Shown: one piece after another, positions 1 to 4,849 of the stretch
Layout: the number at the start of each line of letters is the position of its first letter
Position numbering within the stretch: position 1 is the first letter of the stretch
Source of the DNA: an uncultured Actinomycetes bacterium
Lineage (GTDB): Bacteria; Actinomycetota; Actinomycetes; S36-B12
Reading direction: 5' to 3'
Length of the DNA: 11,044 nt
Assembly (NCBI GenBank): GCA_905181745.1
Contig: CAJIYV010000002.1
Location: forward strand, 1-11,044
Notes under the pieces: generated by a model
Told to the model about the DNA's origin: nothing
Databases searched by the model: none
The model's input: only the letters and a program-made list of their open reading frames with translations
Position numbers and translations under genes: made by a program

Positions 1-312
1 CACTCCACTTAACCAGGTCCCGCGGGCTAGTCCCAGATAACTGCGCCCCTTCGAGGCAAGATCCAAATAGGCAATTTGACCAGCAATCTCATGGGGAGCG
101 GTGGCAAATGGGTTAAGGCATGCAGGCCCCAAAATCACTGATTTGGTGACTCCAGCCATGTCAACTAATGGTGGAATGGGCGGTTGAAACATGAGATCCC
201 CGAACATCGTGATGTAGTCGATACCGAGTTCGTCAGCGGTGAGCGCGATGTCTTTGTATTGCCCAGGAGAGAGGTTTCCCTGAAGGCCAACTCCAATTGA
301 GGTTATGGTCAT
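1..312 (-). CDS. LLM-class (luciferase-like) F420-dependent oxidoreductase, N-terminal 104 residues, partial
   Basis: The reading frame starts with ATG at 312 and stays open to the left edge, so the 3' end is missing. The visible protein begins MTITSIGVGLQGNLSPGQY, continues with an ELGIDYITMFGD strand-helix unit, and ends near SYLGLARGTWLSG. This is the start of a TIM-barrel luciferase-like monooxygenase: a first beta strand, a helix with 'A.eaDeLG.dyi', a 'vilGPac.NPfatapheiAgqiayLD' segment and the 'GR.yLGlaRG' strand. Family members in actinobacteria mostly use reduced F420 (methylene-tetrahydromethanopterin reductase-like) and some use FMNH2; the substrate cannot be read from this fragment. 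The ATG overlaps the TGA of the upstream gene by 4 bases (ATGA), so the two are almost certainly co-transcribed and translationally coupled. The family call is secure, the cofactor is inferred. Confidence 0.85.
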   Translation of the reverse strand, partial: MTITSIGVGLQGNLSPGQYKDIALTADELGIDYITMFGDLMFQPPIPPLVDMAGVTKSVILGPACLNPFATAPHEIAGQIAYLDLASKGRSYLGLARGTWLSGV

Positions 313-686
313 GTCAGGTCAGCAGCATTAAGTTGAACAAGTTCGGTGCGCACGATGCGCATTATGAGTTGTTCTTCCGGATCGGGACATGCAACAAGAC
401 TGTCGCTTTCCAACCAGTCATTTTCCGGCATCACCCTTTGTTTGGCAGGCAATAAAGGCAAGACAGATGCAATGGCGTACATGCAGAAATGTTTTCCCTC
501 AGGAATGCGCACTTGTGCACTGTTTGTGACCTCGAACCAGTCTCCGGGCTTCATCCCGCAAACGGATCTTCCATTTATCGTTTCAACCACGACACGCAGG
601 TTGTACAACTCCATTGGCCGGTTGGGATCTAAGTCTGAGTTGAGCGAATTCATGTGTTGATAATAAGGCGTGTAAGGCGCCGACAT
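309..686 (-). CDS. TIGR04076 family small protein
   Basis: From the ATG at 686 this gives 125 residues. The core (ELYNLRVVVETINGRSVCG...GDWFEV...IPEGKHFCMYAIASVLPLLPAKQR, then DWLESDSLVACPDPEEQLIMRIVRT) resembles the TIGR04076 family of unknown function: one cysteine before a 'GD.F.v' strand and a second before a hydrophobic 'al..vlPll.a' helix. The frame stays open upstream to a TTG at 857, but that would leave about 20 bases before the divergent dioxygenase gene. The ATG at 686 has a purine-rich AGAAG 8 bases upstream and leaves about 210 bases for promoters; ATGs at 653 and 614 lack any Shine-Dalgarno sequence. The 3' end overlaps the F420-type oxidoreductase start by 4 bases, so the pair probably acts together. 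No biochemical role is known to me. The start is the weak point. Confidence 0.75.
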   Translation of the reverse strand: MSAPYTPYYQHMNSLNSDLDPNRPMELYNLRVVVETINGRSVCGMKPGDWFEVTNSAQVRIPEGKHFCMYAIASVLPLLPAKQRVMPENDWLESDSLVACPDPEEQLIMRIVRTELVQLNAADLT

Positions 687-899
687 CAAGTAGGCTTCTG
701 ACGATTTAAGTGAGAGATGCGTCAACGAATGAGTACCATTGGGGATTAACGGTGTGGTAACTGGGCTGGTGTTGGCTCGCGGTGCAGCCGGAATTTCAAT
801 GGTTTTTGGGGTCCTCCGACTCGTAAAATTTGCGGCAGGGGATTTTCTAATAATCAATTCTGTTGTAGCGAAACAAGTGTGAAGGGAATCCCAGAGACC

Positions 900-1613
900 A
901 TGAACGAATTACGTGAGCCCAAGTTTGCGGAAGAAGGCGGCAGCGACTACGAAGTCTATATTCGCACTGACGAGTTACTGGCTTTACAACCCGAGCCTGA
1001 TACCTGGAAGCACCGTGACGAATTGCTTTTTACCGTCGTTCATCAATCGTCGGAACTTTGGCTCAAGTTAGCTGTTTCTGAAATTGATCATGCATTACTG
1101 AACATCTCGCAGGGGAAGATTCAGGCTGCATGCCGGTACCTCGTTCGAGCACGAGACTGTATCCATTACACAACTTCGCAATTGCCCATGTTGGAGAAAA
1201 TGACACCGTGGGACTATCAACATGTGCGAACAGCATTGGGCCACGGTTCAGGTTTTGATTCGCCTGGCTTTCGGAACTTGCGAATTAGTCTAAAGAATCT
1301 GGTCGATAGCGTGCGAGGTGCTTTGGCTGGAGCAAATTTAACTTTAGAAGAGCTCTATTTGAGCGTTGAGAAGAATGAGGCTTTGTATGCTTTGGCAGAA
1401 TTGCTCGTAGATCTGGACGAGGAATTAATGATCTGGCGCAGTGTCCATGTGAAAGTGATTGAACGAACAATTGGTGGAACTGTGAGCGGGACGCAAGGAA
1501 CACCCGTTGAAGTAGTGCGAAATTTACGCGACCGTTCCATCATGGACGAATTGTGGGAGGTGCGGGTCGACTTAACGGGCAGAGCGGACAGAGAATTAGC
1601 AAGCGACGAATGA
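900..1613 (+). CDS. Compact tryptophan 2,3-dioxygenase-family haem protein
   Basis: Haem dioxygenases of this family insert O2 into the indole ring of tryptophan or an analogue. Visible motifs are YEVYIRTDELLALQ, HRDELLFTVVHQSSELWLKL (distal His), MTPWDYQHVRTALGHGSGF (Tyr and Arg four apart, which bind the substrate carboxylate in tryptophan dioxygenases) and IWRSVHVKVIERTIG (proximal haem-ligand His). Counting from a GTG at 879, Tyr24, Tyr27, Phe51, His55, Tyr113 and Arg117 fall at the same numbers as in the Xanthomonas campestris enzyme. The haem ligand then comes about 50 residues early (190, against 240), so the middle helical segment is shortened, and the usual GTGGSSG loop reads SGTQGTP. 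I start at ATG 900 (237 residues) because AAGGGA lies 12 bases upstream, while the GTG at 879 has no Shine-Dalgarno sequence. No kynurenine-pathway neighbour is present, so a role in tryptophan catabolism or in tailoring an indole is open. The family call is firm, the substrate is not. Confidence 0.85.
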   Translation: MNELREPKFAEEGGSDYEVYIRTDELLALQPEPDTWKHRDELLFTVVHQSSELWLKLAVSEIDHALLNISQGKIQAACRYLVRARDCIHYTTSQLPMLEKMTPWDYQHVRTALGHGSGFDSPGFRNLRISLKNLVDSVRGALAGANLTLEELYLSVEKNEALYALAELLVDLDEELMIWRSVHVKVIERTIGGTVSGTQGTPVEVVRNLRDRSIMDELWEVRVDLTGRADRELASDE

Positions 1614-1660
1614 AATGGATGCCTGTATTCTTGCGACGCTCGTGTGACTTGATTTTCACG

Positions 1661-1687
1661 GTGCGTCCTGCGGACGCGTCCTATTTT
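1661..1687 (+). terminator. Probable intrinsic terminator after the dioxygenase gene
   Basis: GCGTCC (1663-1668) and GGACGC (1672-1677) form a 6-bp perfect stem around a TGC loop, extendable by two wobble pairs, followed by CCTATTTTAA. It lies 50 bases after the dioxygenase stop codon. The U-rich tail is short. Confidence 0.55.
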
Positions 1688-1747
1688 AACCACAAGAAGT
1701 CGGGTAAAACTAAATGACAAGGAGGGGAACTGGAGATTTCCGAAGAA

Positions 1748-1770
1748 TGCAATCGATTCTTAAAAGATTG
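1748..1770 (-). terminator. Weak stem-loop downstream of arsC
   Basis: GCAATC (1748-1753) and GATTGC (1765-1770) are complementary, with a smaller TCTT/AAGA hairpin nested inside. It lies 24 bases after the arsC stop codon on the minus strand. There is no clear U-tract, so a terminator role is only suggested by position. Confidence 0.3.
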
Positions 1771-1793
1771 CGAGCGAGATAGTTTTCAGGTAC

Positions 1794-2198
1794 TTAATCG
1801 ACCACAAGCTCGGTAATCAGTTTCTCGACCTTGATTCGAATTGCATCTCGGATCGGTCGAACGGACTCGACTCCTTGACCAGCTGGATCGTCAAGCACCC
1901 AATCCTCGTATCTCTTACCCGGATAAAATTTGCAGGCATCCCCGCAACCCATTGTGATCACGACATCTGCCGACTGCACCGTCTCGTCAGTCAGAATTTT
2001 GGGTTGCTCACCGCTGATGTCGATACCCTCTTCCCACATGACTTGGATTGCCACCGGGTTGATTGAATCTGCTGGCGTTGATCCGGCCGAAAGGATTTCG
2101 ATTCGGTCACCGGCGAGGCGCGTGAGGTATCCGGCGGCCATTTGCGAACGCCCAGCATTATGAACGCACACAAATAGCACGGTCGATTTGCTTGTCAT
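1794..2198 (-). CDS. arsC: Arsenate reductase, low-molecular-weight phosphatase fold
   Basis: This cytoplasmic enzyme reduces arsenate to arsenite, which the upstream-encoded pump can export. The 134-residue protein starts MTSKSTVLFVCVHNAGRSQMAAGY, with the CX5R oxyanion loop at Cys11-Arg17. It also has the conserved SAGS strand, ITMGCGDAC (Cys85 and Cys89) and the DDPAGQ aspartate loop at 103-107. In the thioredoxin-coupled pI258 enzyme the resolving cysteines are seven apart (82/89); here they are four apart. Together with the actinobacterial context this makes a mycothiol/mycoredoxin-linked mechanism more likely, though that is inference. The ATG shares one base with the TAA of acr3 (TAATG), so translation is coupled. 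Length is normal for the family and no key residue is missing. A phosphotyrosine phosphatase is the alternative, but GCGDAC and the acr3 partner argue strongly for ArsC. Confidence 0.93.
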   Translation of the reverse strand: MTSKSTVLFVCVHNAGRSQMAAGYLTRLAGDRIEILSAGSTPADSINPVAIQVMWEEGIDISGEQPKILTDETVQSADVVITMGCGDACKFYPGKRYEDWVLDDPAGQGVESVRPIRDAIRIKVEKLITELVVD

Positions 2199-3277
2199 TA
2201 TTTGTTACTCCAGGTCCATTTGTTGCGCAGCCAAAGTGAGACATACACAAGTGCAACTAGGGCTGGTACTTCAATGAGTGGGCCAATTACTCCGGTTAAC
2301 GCTTGCCCAGAGGTAACTCCCCACACGCCTATACTGACTGCAATTGCGAGCTCAAAATTATTCCCCGCTGACGTGAACGCCACAGTGGCAGAACGCGCGT
2401 ACGGCAAGCCGATTACACGCGCAGCACCCATTGCGGTAAACCACATAATAGCGAAATAAATGATCAACGGAATGGCAATGAGTAGGACGCTCAAGGGGTC
2501 TGAAGTGATTGCGTCTCCTTGCAGTGCGAAGAGCACAATAATGGTGAAAAGGAGACCCCAAAGCGCGATCGGTGCAATTCGTGGTGCGAACTTATTGTCG
2601 TACCAGTCGCGACCCTTTCGGGCCACTCCCACCTGTCGAGTGAAGAATCCCAAGGCGAGTGGAATGCCGAGGAAAATCAGGACAGCTTTGGTAATCTCCC
2701 ACGTGGAAAAGGCGATGTCTTGGGTGTCTAGCCCAAGCCAGCCGGGGAGAATCGCTAGATAGAACGTGCCCAGAAGTGCATAGGCAAGAATTTGAAAAAT
2801 TGAGTTGATAGCTACGAGCAGGGCTCCGGCCTCGCGGTCCCCACAGGCTAAGTCATTCCACATCAGCACCATAGCGATACACCTGGCTAAACCAATGACA
2901 ATCAACCCGGTTCGAAACGCTGGCTGGTCGGCAAGGAAAATCCACGCCAGTGCAAACATGAATAGCGGACCAACTACCCAATTTAGAACGAGTGAAAGCC
3001 ATAGCATCTTGCGATCACCGGTGAGGTGACCCATTTCTTCGTATTTGACTCTGGCCAGTACCGGATACATCATGGCGAAGAGTCCAATCGCGATTAACAA
3101 GCTGGTGCCATCAATTTTGACGGAGTCAAGCGCGTTTTGAATACCTGGGATCACACGGCCGAGGACCAAGCCAAGCGCCATGGCGATTGCAATCCACAAT
3201 GGGAGATAGCGGTCTAATGTGGGGAGTTTGCCAATTACTTCTTGCTCGGATCTATTTTGATGCAAGTCAATGTTCAT
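2198..3277 (-). CDS. acr3: ACR3-family arsenite efflux permease
   Basis: An inner-membrane arsenite exporter of the bile/arsenite/riboflavin transporter superfamily. About ten hydrophobic segments are visible, starting at LPLWIAIAMALGLVLG and ending at VPALVALVYVSLWL. Two signature regions stand out: GLARCIAMVLMWNDLA with the essential cysteine, and SAGNNFELAIAVSIG with the essential glutamate. They lie 176 residues apart, the same spacing as Cys129 and Glu305 in the Alkaliphilus metalliredigens transporter. I use ATG 3277 (359 residues); an in-frame GTG at 3295 would add six residues, and neither has a good Shine-Dalgarno sequence. arsC follows with a 1-base overlap. No arsR is visible, so the regulator must be elsewhere, but repeats near the start (3259-3271 and 3304-3316) are candidate operators. 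Confidence 0.93.
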   Translation of the reverse strand: MNIDLHQNRSEQEVIGKLPTLDRYLPLWIAIAMALGLVLGRVIPGIQNALDSVKIDGTSLLIAIGLFAMMYPVLARVKYEEMGHLTGDRKMLWLSLVLNWVVGPLFMFALAWIFLADQPAFRTGLIVIGLARCIAMVLMWNDLACGDREAGALLVAINSIFQILAYALLGTFYLAILPGWLGLDTQDIAFSTWEITKAVLIFLGIPLALGFFTRQVGVARKGRDWYDNKFAPRIAPIALWGLLFTIIVLFALQGDAITSDPLSVLLIAIPLIIYFAIMWFTAMGAARVIGLPYARSATVAFTSAGNNFELAIAVSIGVWGVTSGQALTGVIGPLIEVPALVALVYVSLWLRNKWTWSNK

Positions 3278-3316
3278 CAAGATGCACTCTGACACGCGAG
3301 ATAGATGTACGTCAAT
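3259..3316 (-). promoter_or_regulatory. Paired direct repeats at the acr3 start, candidate ars operator
   Basis: On the minus strand ATTGACGTACATC (3316-3304) and ATTGACTTGCATC (3271-3259) agree at 11 of 13 positions and are 45 bases apart. One copy lies upstream of the acr3 start and the other just inside the coding sequence. ArsR/SmtB repressors bind AT-rich repeats in such places, but that this is an ArsR site is inference. Confidence 0.35.
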
Positions 3317-3447
3317 ATGGTTGTGGGTCGAATTGAAAAACTTATGGTGAACAGGTTGTGAACAAGACGATCAGTAAAAGTCTTGTGCGAGCGAACAGTG
3401 CGCGCAGTGTCACGGTGCCCGCACCAAAGCGGTTGGCTTACACCAGC

Positions 3448-3477
3448 CCATTGTGAACCAACCCACTGTGAACCAAC
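3448..3477. repeat. 15-bp tandem direct repeat, two copies
   Basis: CCATTGTGAACCAAC (3448-3462) is followed directly by CCACTGTGAACCAAC (3463-3477), one mismatch between units. It could be a protein-binding pair or simple slippage. Confidence 0.7.
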
Positions 3478-3681
3478 ACCTGCCAGTCTTGATTGACGCA
3501 GAGATTCTGAACAGACGAAAAGACAGTTAGTAGATTTTGGGCTCGCTGAGTATGGGCGAGTCGGTGAGTCGGCGAGCGATATCAAAGGTGCCCACGCATA
3601 AAAGGTTCAATACGCATCGGTATGGCAAATCCGAGACTGTATGGGGGGAGAAGGACCCTTGTTGGGGGGCGGTGCACAAGC

Positions 3682-3775
3682 ACACGAGGGGGGAGAGGAC
3701 ATTTGACGTAGTGGGACCAGTTCGGTTTTTGAACCGGTTGAGCCCACTGTACGAAGGGCACGTTGCCCCTCGTGT
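3682..3775 (+). promoter_or_regulatory. Structured cspA 5' leader with mutually exclusive pairings
   Basis: ACACGAGGGG (3682-3691) is perfectly complementary to CCCCTCGTGT (3766-3775), a 10-bp stem closing a 74-base loop. Inside the loop CGGTT (3723-3727) pairs with AACCG (3732-3736). The 3' arm of the long stem overlaps a competing local hairpin, GGGC (3756-3759) with GCCC (3765-3768). Both structures end just before the cspA ribosome-binding site at 3783-3789. Alternative folding of long leaders controls cspA by temperature in Escherichia coli; a similar role here is inferred from layout only. Confidence 0.5.
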
Positions 3776-3782
3776 CTTACGT

Positions 3783-3789
3783 TAGGGAG
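3783..3789 (+). promoter_or_regulatory. Ribosome-binding site of cspA
   Basis: TAGGGAG lies 10 bases before ATG 3800 and fixes this start. It is one of the better Shine-Dalgarno sequences in the window, as expected for a highly translated gene. Confidence 0.7.
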
Positions 3790-3799
3790 AAATAGCAAC

Positions 3800-4003
3800 A
3801 TGGCAACAGGTACAGTAAAATGGTTCAACTCAGAAAAAGGTTTCGGTTTCATCGAGCAAGCTGATGGCGGACCGGACGTGTTCGTTCACTACTCAGCAAT
3901 TGATTCAAGTGGATACCGTTCACTAGATGAAAATCAAGCTGTCGAATTCGACATCACCCAGGGCCCTAAGGGACCTCAGGCTGACAAGGTTCGCATCGTC
4001 TAA
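3800..4003 (+). CDS. cspA: Cold-shock protein (single CSD, CspA family)
   Basis: A 67-residue single-stranded nucleic-acid-binding OB-fold protein acting in the cytoplasm as an RNA chaperone. The sequence [20 protein letters not shown] carries the first strand and RNP1 (KGFGFI, residues 13-18). RNP2 is VFVHY at 27-31, and the end reads [13 protein letters not shown]. Length matches stand-alone actinobacterial CspA exactly and no key aromatic residue is missing. The gene is monocistronic: a long structured leader lies upstream and a strong hairpin terminator follows 18 bases after the stop codon. Whether it is cold-induced or constitutive cannot be read from the protein; the leader suggests post-transcriptional control. 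Confidence 0.97.
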   Translation: MATGTVKWFNSEKGFGFIEQADGGPDVFVHYSAIDSSGYRSLDENQAVEFDITQGPKGPQADKVRIV

Positions 4004-4020
4004 TTACAGACTTCTTAAGG

Positions 4021-4056
4021 TGGCCCCCGGCGTTACGCTGGGGGCCATACTTATTT
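4021..4056 (+). terminator. Strong terminator of cspA, probably bidirectional
   Basis: TGGCCCCCGGCG (4021-4032) pairs with CGCTGGGGGCCA (4036-4047), a 12-bp stem with one wobble pair around a TTA loop. On the plus strand it is followed by TACTTATTT. It lies between cspA and the convergent ORF ending at 4051, so it can also stop transcription from the right, although the minus-strand tail is less U-rich. Confidence 0.9.
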
Positions 4057-4257
4057 CCGTTGCGAGACCTTAACTTTTGGGTTGAGAGCTTTGAGAACTG
4101 CAATGAAATCTTTCGGATTAGCAGGAGTGATCCCGGTAGTTATTAGGTGACCATCGTTAAGGGGCATCCAAGATTTTACGGTTGTGGAATCCCATGCACG
4201 CCATCTTCCGGCACGAAAAGTGATCGACACCACCTGAATTGACTCGATCTGTTCCAC
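4051..4257 (-). CDS. Small hypothetical protein
   Basis: A 68-residue frame from GTG 4257 to TAA 4051-4053, not assigned to a family. It reads as a plausible globular peptide, IQVVSITFRAGRWRAWDST, then GHLITTGITPANPKDFIAVLKALNP, with a strand-like start and an amphipathic final helix. The end resembles the C-terminal helix of small PH-like or DUF proteins, but this is impressionistic. There is no Shine-Dalgarno sequence. A TAA lies three codons upstream, so the frame cannot be extended; TAAATT ends 3 bases before the GTG and could be a -10 for a leaderless transcript. The stop codon sits just outside the cspA terminator, as expected for a real convergent gene. It could also be the remnant of a longer gene. 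Confidence 0.5.
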   Translation of the reverse strand: MEQIESIQVVSITFRAGRWRAWDSTTVKSWMPLNDGHLITTGITPANPKDFIAVLKALNPKVKVSQRK

Positions 4258-4321
4258 CGAAATTTACTCTGTCGTTGCAAGTGGGAAGTAGTAGTGCCTT
4301 TGCCGAAGGCCTGTTTGCTCA

Positions 4322-4361
4322 AGAGTGATCTGCGGATCGCAGTAATTCATTTGATCACTCT
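4322..4361. repeat. Inverted repeat with nested hairpin upstream of the mod operon
   Basis: AGAGTGATC (4322-4330) and GATCACTCT (4353-4361) are perfect 9-bp complements, centres 31 bp apart (about three helical turns). Inside, CTGCG (4330-4334) pairs with CGCAG (4338-4342). It could be an operator for a dimeric regulator, possibly the HTH-Mop protein encoded next, or an RNA structure. It lies 63 bases upstream of the mod -35 and also upstream of the divergent small ORF. Confidence 0.5.
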
Positions 4362-4391
4362 CACCTAAGCTACTTTCGGCGAAGATGTTGC

Positions 4392-4417
4392 AAAAAACCG
4401 CAAAATCTGAGAAAAAA
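4392..4417 (+). promoter_or_regulatory. Phased A-tracts upstream of the mod promoter
   Basis: A6 at 4392-4397, A4 at 4402-4405 and A6 at 4412-4417 start exactly 10 bp apart, ending 6 bp before the -35 box. Helically phased A-tracts bend DNA and act like UP elements, so this probably strengthens the promoter. Confidence 0.6.
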
Positions 4418-4423
4418 CGTGCA

Positions 4424-4452
4424 TTGATGCTCACATACTGCTAGATTAAAAT
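4424..4452 (+). promoter_or_regulatory. Sigma-70-type promoter of the mod operon
   Basis: TTGATG (4424-4429), a 17-base spacer and TAAAAT (4447-4452) match the housekeeping consensus well. The start codon at 4457 is only 4 bases after the -10 and has no Shine-Dalgarno sequence, so the transcript is probably leaderless, beginning at or next to the ATG. Confidence 0.75.
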
Positions 4453-4456
4453 TATT

Positions 4457-4849
4457 ATGGCTGAAATACGGATCTCTGATGCCGCCTCGATGCTCGGGGT
4501 TTCGGACGACACGGTCCGCCGGTGGATTGAAATTGGCAAACTGAGTTCAGGCACGCGCGGAAATGGTCCCAGAACCGTGAGCGCAGAAAGTCTCGCCCTC
4601 TACATGTCGGCTGCATCGAGACTGGAAGAGACAGTCGTGCACGCCTCAGCTCGAAATAGGTTCCCTGGAATCGTCACGCGGGTTGAAAAAGATGGCGTGA
4701 TGGCGTTGATTGAAATCCAAGCTGGCCCGCATCGGGTCACATCATTGTTAAGTCGTGAATCCGCAGATGAACTCGGATTGGCTCCGGGGGTGCGCGCTAC
4801 GGGGGTTGTCAAATCAACCAATGTGGTAATCGAGTTGGAGCAGAATTAA
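4457..4849 (+). CDS. HTH plus Mop-domain molybdate-binding protein (probable mod regulator)
   Basis: A 130-residue two-domain protein. Residues 3-50 (EIRISDAASMLGVSDDTVRRWIEIGKL, then GPRTVSAESLALYM) form an excisionase/MerR-like helix-turn-helix. Residues 64-128 (SARNRFPGIVTRVEKDGVMALIEI, then LGLAPGVRATGVVKSTNVVIEL) form one Mop (TOBE) domain that binds molybdate or tungstate oxyanions. The architecture recalls ModE, but with a different, smaller DNA-binding domain and a single Mop repeat; such proteins commonly lead actinobacterial mod operons. Inferred role: molybdate-responsive control of its own operon, or molybdate storage. The start is fixed by the promoter and the last base of the stop codon is the first of modA (TAATG), so it is first in a coupled operon. 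Confidence 0.88.
   Translation: MAEIRISDAASMLGVSDDTVRRWIEIGKLSSGTRGNGPRTVSAESLALYMSAASRLEETVVHASARNRFPGIVTRVEKDGVMALIEIQAGPHRVTSLLSRESADELGLAPGVRATGVVKSTNVVIELEQN

Larger units (their letters stand above)
3278..3799. other. About 520-base gene-free region between acr3 and cspA
   Basis: No reading frame here looks like protein. The left end carries the ars candidate operator. A 15-bp tandem repeat, CCAYTGTGAACCAAC, occurs twice at 3448-3477. An 8-bp tandem, GAGTCGGY, occurs twice at 3558-3573, flanked by the inverted repeat GCTCGC (3541-3546) / GCGAGC (3572-3577). Three runs of six G lie at 3643-3648, 3664-3669 and 3688-3693. From about 3640 to the cspA start the sequence can fold extensively and reads as a long mRNA leader. 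No convincing -10 box for cspA was found; TTGACG at 3703-3708 could be a -35 but lacks a partner and would leave the G tracts outside the transcript. Confidence 0.6.

Noticed and set aside
346..660. 104-codon plus-strand frame
   Set aside because: It lies antisense to the TIGR04076 gene, whose protein motifs are convincing.
3277..3585. 102-codon minus-strand frame upstream of acr3, considered as a local arsR
   Set aside because: It has no helix-turn-helix or metal-site cysteine pattern, its VGSQWVGSQW repeat simply reflects the DNA tandem repeat, and its composition is unlike protein.
3600..3625. GGTTCAATAC, resembling a tRNA T-loop
   Set aside because: The flanking bases do not pair as a T-stem and no acceptor or anticodon arm fits around it.
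3537..3785. 82-codon plus-strand frame ahead of cspA
   Set aside because: It runs through G tracts and leader hairpins, has no Shine-Dalgarno sequence and shows no recognisable domain.
4296..4361. Possible molybdenum-cofactor riboswitch ahead of the mod operon
   Set aside because: Hairpins exist (GCCTT/AAGGC at 4296-4310 and the 4322-4361 repeat), but they lie upstream of the likely transcription start near 4457, so they would not be in the mRNA.
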